Below are positions 5,535 to 7,248 of a stretch of DNA of 7,248 nucleotides, one piece after another. The position numbers and the translations under genes are program-made. The DNA lies in NCBI GenBank assembly GCA_937911845.1, contig CALDQF010000037.1, positions 1 to 7,248 on the forward strand. Direction: 5' to 3'. Source of the stretch: an uncultured Phycisphaera sp. (GTDB taxonomy: Bacteria; Planctomycetota; Phycisphaerae; Phycisphaerales; SM1A02). The notes under the pieces were generated by a model that ran no database searches, was not told the DNA's origin, and saw nothing but the letters and a program-made list of their open reading frames with translations. Each line of letters starts with the position of its first letter. Positions within the stretch are counted from its first letter, which is position 1.

Positions 5535-7248
5535 TCCGCAGGCTTGAGCCGAATGGTTTGCAGCGCCGGCCCTGACCGCATCGATGTGGGCTTGCCCTTG
5601 ATCCAAGCGTTGTGCCCCTTGCGGTACTGGTCTGCGCGAGGATCGCCGGACTGGCCACCTGGCATGTGAAAAATGGCCGATTCGTGGTTGGAGGGGGAAA
5701 TCACCATTCTCAGTGACGCACCAAACCCAGGTCGAATAACCTTGATCGCATCCATGCTTCCGGATTGGGGAGGATCTGGCAACCGAACCAAACCATCGAA
5801 CAGTGGTGGCAATTGATTCGCAATAGGGTGGGCCACCCCGGGGCTGTTTTTCTCGCCCCAACGTTTGGCCAGAGCATTGGGCCCGCCCTTTTGAATCAGC
5901 ACTTTGAGGGTCTTCTCCGCACAACCGCTGAGGAAATCTTCCCATGTGTCATGAGGCAAAGGCAGCAAGTGAAGCGGACGTGTTCGAAGGATGGCTTCCA
6001 CCGCTTCTTCTCGGGCGGGGAACTTCTTTTTGTAAACCTCCATGGCTTCAGCCACGGGGGCCACCAAGGGTGACAAAAGGGCATCCTCCACGACTTCACG
6101 GAACGCTTGCACCATCACATAAGAACGTGAATCGGCCGCGGCGGTTCCGTTCCAATCTTTGCTGAGATTGCGCGCCCGACCGGCACTCCCACCGTCGAGC
6201 GTTTGCAGGGCTTCGGTGAACCTCTGGTACCACGCATCCATCATCTCCACCCGGGTATCCAAAGCAATGGCCAACAAAGACTGCTCATCGTGCTCTTGCT
6301 TCTGGGCCAACAAATCTCGAATGCGTGAGGCCCGGTAGCCCGGATCCCAGTTTTCACCGATGGCCGGGGCGTATTCCCACCCCGCGACTCGGTTGTTGGC
6401 GGTGAACAGGACGCCAGACTCAGGATCCACCAATGAAGGTCGGAGCGCCTGCGCCCCCCAATCCCACCGGCAGTCCGCAGACCACTCCACCGGCTTGCTG
6501 CCATCGAAGCCCAGGCGTTTGGGAATGAAGCCGCTGATGGTCCAACCAATGCGACCCGATGCGTCGGCCATCACCACATTCTGGGATGGGCCAAACCAAG
6601 TGCTGGTGATCGCCACCCCTTCGTCAACGTTTTTGGCCTCGAGCAATTGCAGCTGGGTGAGGTTGGCCGACTCCGGACGCAAAGCCGTCCAGACCGCAAA
6701 TCGAACCGTGGCTTCTTCCTCTTCTTGGGAGACCACTTCCACCAATGGACCAAGGGTGCTCCGAAGTCCGACCAAGGCTTCACCGTCAATGGGTGCACCG
6801 CGAAGACGCTCTTTGGGACCAAACGTGTCAAACCACCAGCCATCTTCGTCACGTTGAAGTTTGATTTCTGCGTAGTCCAAGAAGTTTCCGCCAGTGTTGG
6901 TCAAACCCCAAGACAAATGATCGGTGCCCCCAACCGTGGCGCCCGGAAGGCCAGGTTGTGAAGCGCCCATGGCGTTCGTGCCTGGCCAATGCAAATCGGA
7001 TCGATACCAATATCCCGGTGCACTCAAAGGCAAATGGGGATCGTTGGCCATGATGGCGTACCCCGTCGCCGATCTTTCTTTGCTCACGGCCCAGTTGTTG
7101 GATCCCAACATCGCCATCACGGGTTGCACCAAACCTCGGGTTTCAGAACGTTCGAGATCGTCTCGCAGGTTCACGGCTTCCGGCGAAGGGATCACCGGAG
7201 GCTGCGGTGGCTCGTTGGCAAAGGTCTCAACGGGAGCATCCCAGTGGG
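5531..7248 (-). CDS. Penicillin-acylase-family Ntn hydrolase, 5' end outside window (complete beta chain)
   Basis: The 3' part of a penicillin amidase (peptidase S45) gene. The frame is open to the right edge, so the GTG at 7195 is internal, not the start. The family matures by autocleavage before a serine, which becomes the N-terminal nucleophile of the beta chain. Here the Gly-Ser junction is in MLGSNNWAVS, with the serine codon at 7100-7102. Counting from it as beta-1, NDPHLPLSAP (beta 20-29) includes the conserved His23, SWGLTNTGG (64-72) lines the active site, and TANNRV (234-239) holds the catalytic-type Asn near 236. The C-terminal signature HMPGGQSGDP occurs about 40 residues from the end. 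The beta chain is about 523 residues, normal for the family. The 48 residues visible before the serine include a proline-rich PPQPPVIPSP spacer. Relatives are exported by Sec, but the signal peptide would lie outside. Substrates range from beta-lactam side chains to N-acyl-homoserine lactones and cannot be deduced. The gene converges on the operon to its left. Confidence 0.92.
   Translation of the reverse strand, partial: HWDAPVETFANEPPQPPVIPSPEAVNLRDDLERSETRGLVQPVMAMLGSNNWAVSKERSATGYAIMANDPHLPLSAPGYWYRSDLHWPGTNAMGASQPGLPGATVGGTDHLSWGLTNTGGNFLDYAEIKLQRDEDGWWFDTFGPKERLRGAPIDGEALVGLRSTLGPLVEVVSQEEEEATVRFAVWTALRPESANLTQLQLLEAKNVDEGVAITSTWFGPSQNVVMADASGRIGWTISGFIPKRLGFDGSKPVEWSADCRWDWGAQALRPSLVDPESGVLFTANNRVAGWEYAPAIGENWDPGYRASRIRDLLAQKQEHDEQSLLAIALDTRVEMMDAWYQRFTEALQTLDGGSAGRARNLSKDWNGTAAADSRSYVMVQAFREVVEDALLSPLVAPVAEAMEVYKKKFPAREEAVEAILRTRPLHLLPLPHDTWEDFLSGCAEKTLKVLIQKGGPNALAKRWGEKNSPGVAHPIANQLPPLFDGLVRLPDPPQSGSMDAIKVIRPGFGASLRMVISPSNHESAIFHMPGGQSGDPRADQYRKGHNAWIKGKPTSMRSGPALQTIRLKPAD

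Noticed and set aside
5196..5945. Minus-strand open frame (249 codons) across the convergent gene junction
   Set aside because: It runs antisense to the CBS region of the second CNNM gene and out of frame with the penicillin-acylase gene, both of which are clearly coding. No motif supports it.
6360..6857. Plus-strand open frame (165 codons) opposite the penicillin-acylase gene
   Set aside because: It is antisense to the catalytic beta chain, has a low-complexity Ser/Arg/Pro composition, and has no Shine-Dalgarno or domain.
7193..7195. GTG on the minus strand as the start of the penicillin-acylase gene
   Set aside because: The frame continues without a stop to the window edge, and a start here would leave only 31 residues before the nucleophile serine, removing the alpha chain that the enzyme needs.
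1..7248. CRISPR array, tRNA, rRNA, insertion sequence, integrase or defence system
   Set aside because: I saw no regularly spaced repeats, cloverleaf-like sequence, transposase or recombinase motifs, or nuclease or toxin-antitoxin genes. Nearly all the DNA is accounted for by seven ordinary coding regions.

Overview
The window looks like ordinary bacterial chromosome in which two stretches of different character meet. I cannot name the organism. The combination of an HscB-like J-protein, a PlsC-type acyltransferase, two tandem CNNM/CBS membrane proteins and a penicillin-acylase-family hydrolase, with several GTG starts, reminds me of Planctomycetota (Phycisphaerae-like). That is recall, not something the sequence proves.

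Region 1 (about 1-1876) holds two plus-strand genes of surface-polysaccharide type: a GT4-fold glycosyltransferase and a left-handed beta-helix O-acyltransferase, 14 bases apart. This stretch is visibly more AT-rich than the rest (about 40-45% GC in lines I counted by hand, against 63-70% in lines counted further on). It is probably the end of an exopolysaccharide, O-antigen or capsule locus whose earlier genes lie left of the window.

Region 2 (about 1877-2022) is a 146-base gap between the two stretches. It carries a weak hairpin and a TACAAT box placed so that the next gene could be read from a leaderless transcript.

Region 3 (2023-5522) is a tightly packed plus-strand operon of four genes: a PlsC-family lysophospholipid acyltransferase, an HscB-type J-domain co-chaperone, a full-length CNNM-CBS-CorC/HlyC membrane protein, and a second, shorter and diverged CNNM-CBS protein. 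The junctions overlap by 4, 1 and 11 bases, so translational coupling is likely. The products act in membrane phospholipid synthesis, Fe-S cluster assembly and probably divalent-cation transport or membrane stress. No single pathway clearly joins them.

Region 4 (5531-7248, minus strand) is the 3' part of a penicillin-acylase-family Ntn hydrolase. The whole catalytic beta chain is present, with its N-terminal nucleophile serine, and the signal peptide and alpha chain lie beyond the right edge. It converges on the operon: the two stop codons are 8 bases apart and sit inside one imperfect hairpin.

I found no CRISPR array, tRNA, rRNA, insertion sequence or integrase, and nothing I would call an undescribed system. 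The points most worth a second look are the unequal CNNM pair, hscB placed away from isc genes, the possible leaderless promoter, the glycosyltransferase that lacks the usual E-x7-E glutamates, and the composition boundary.
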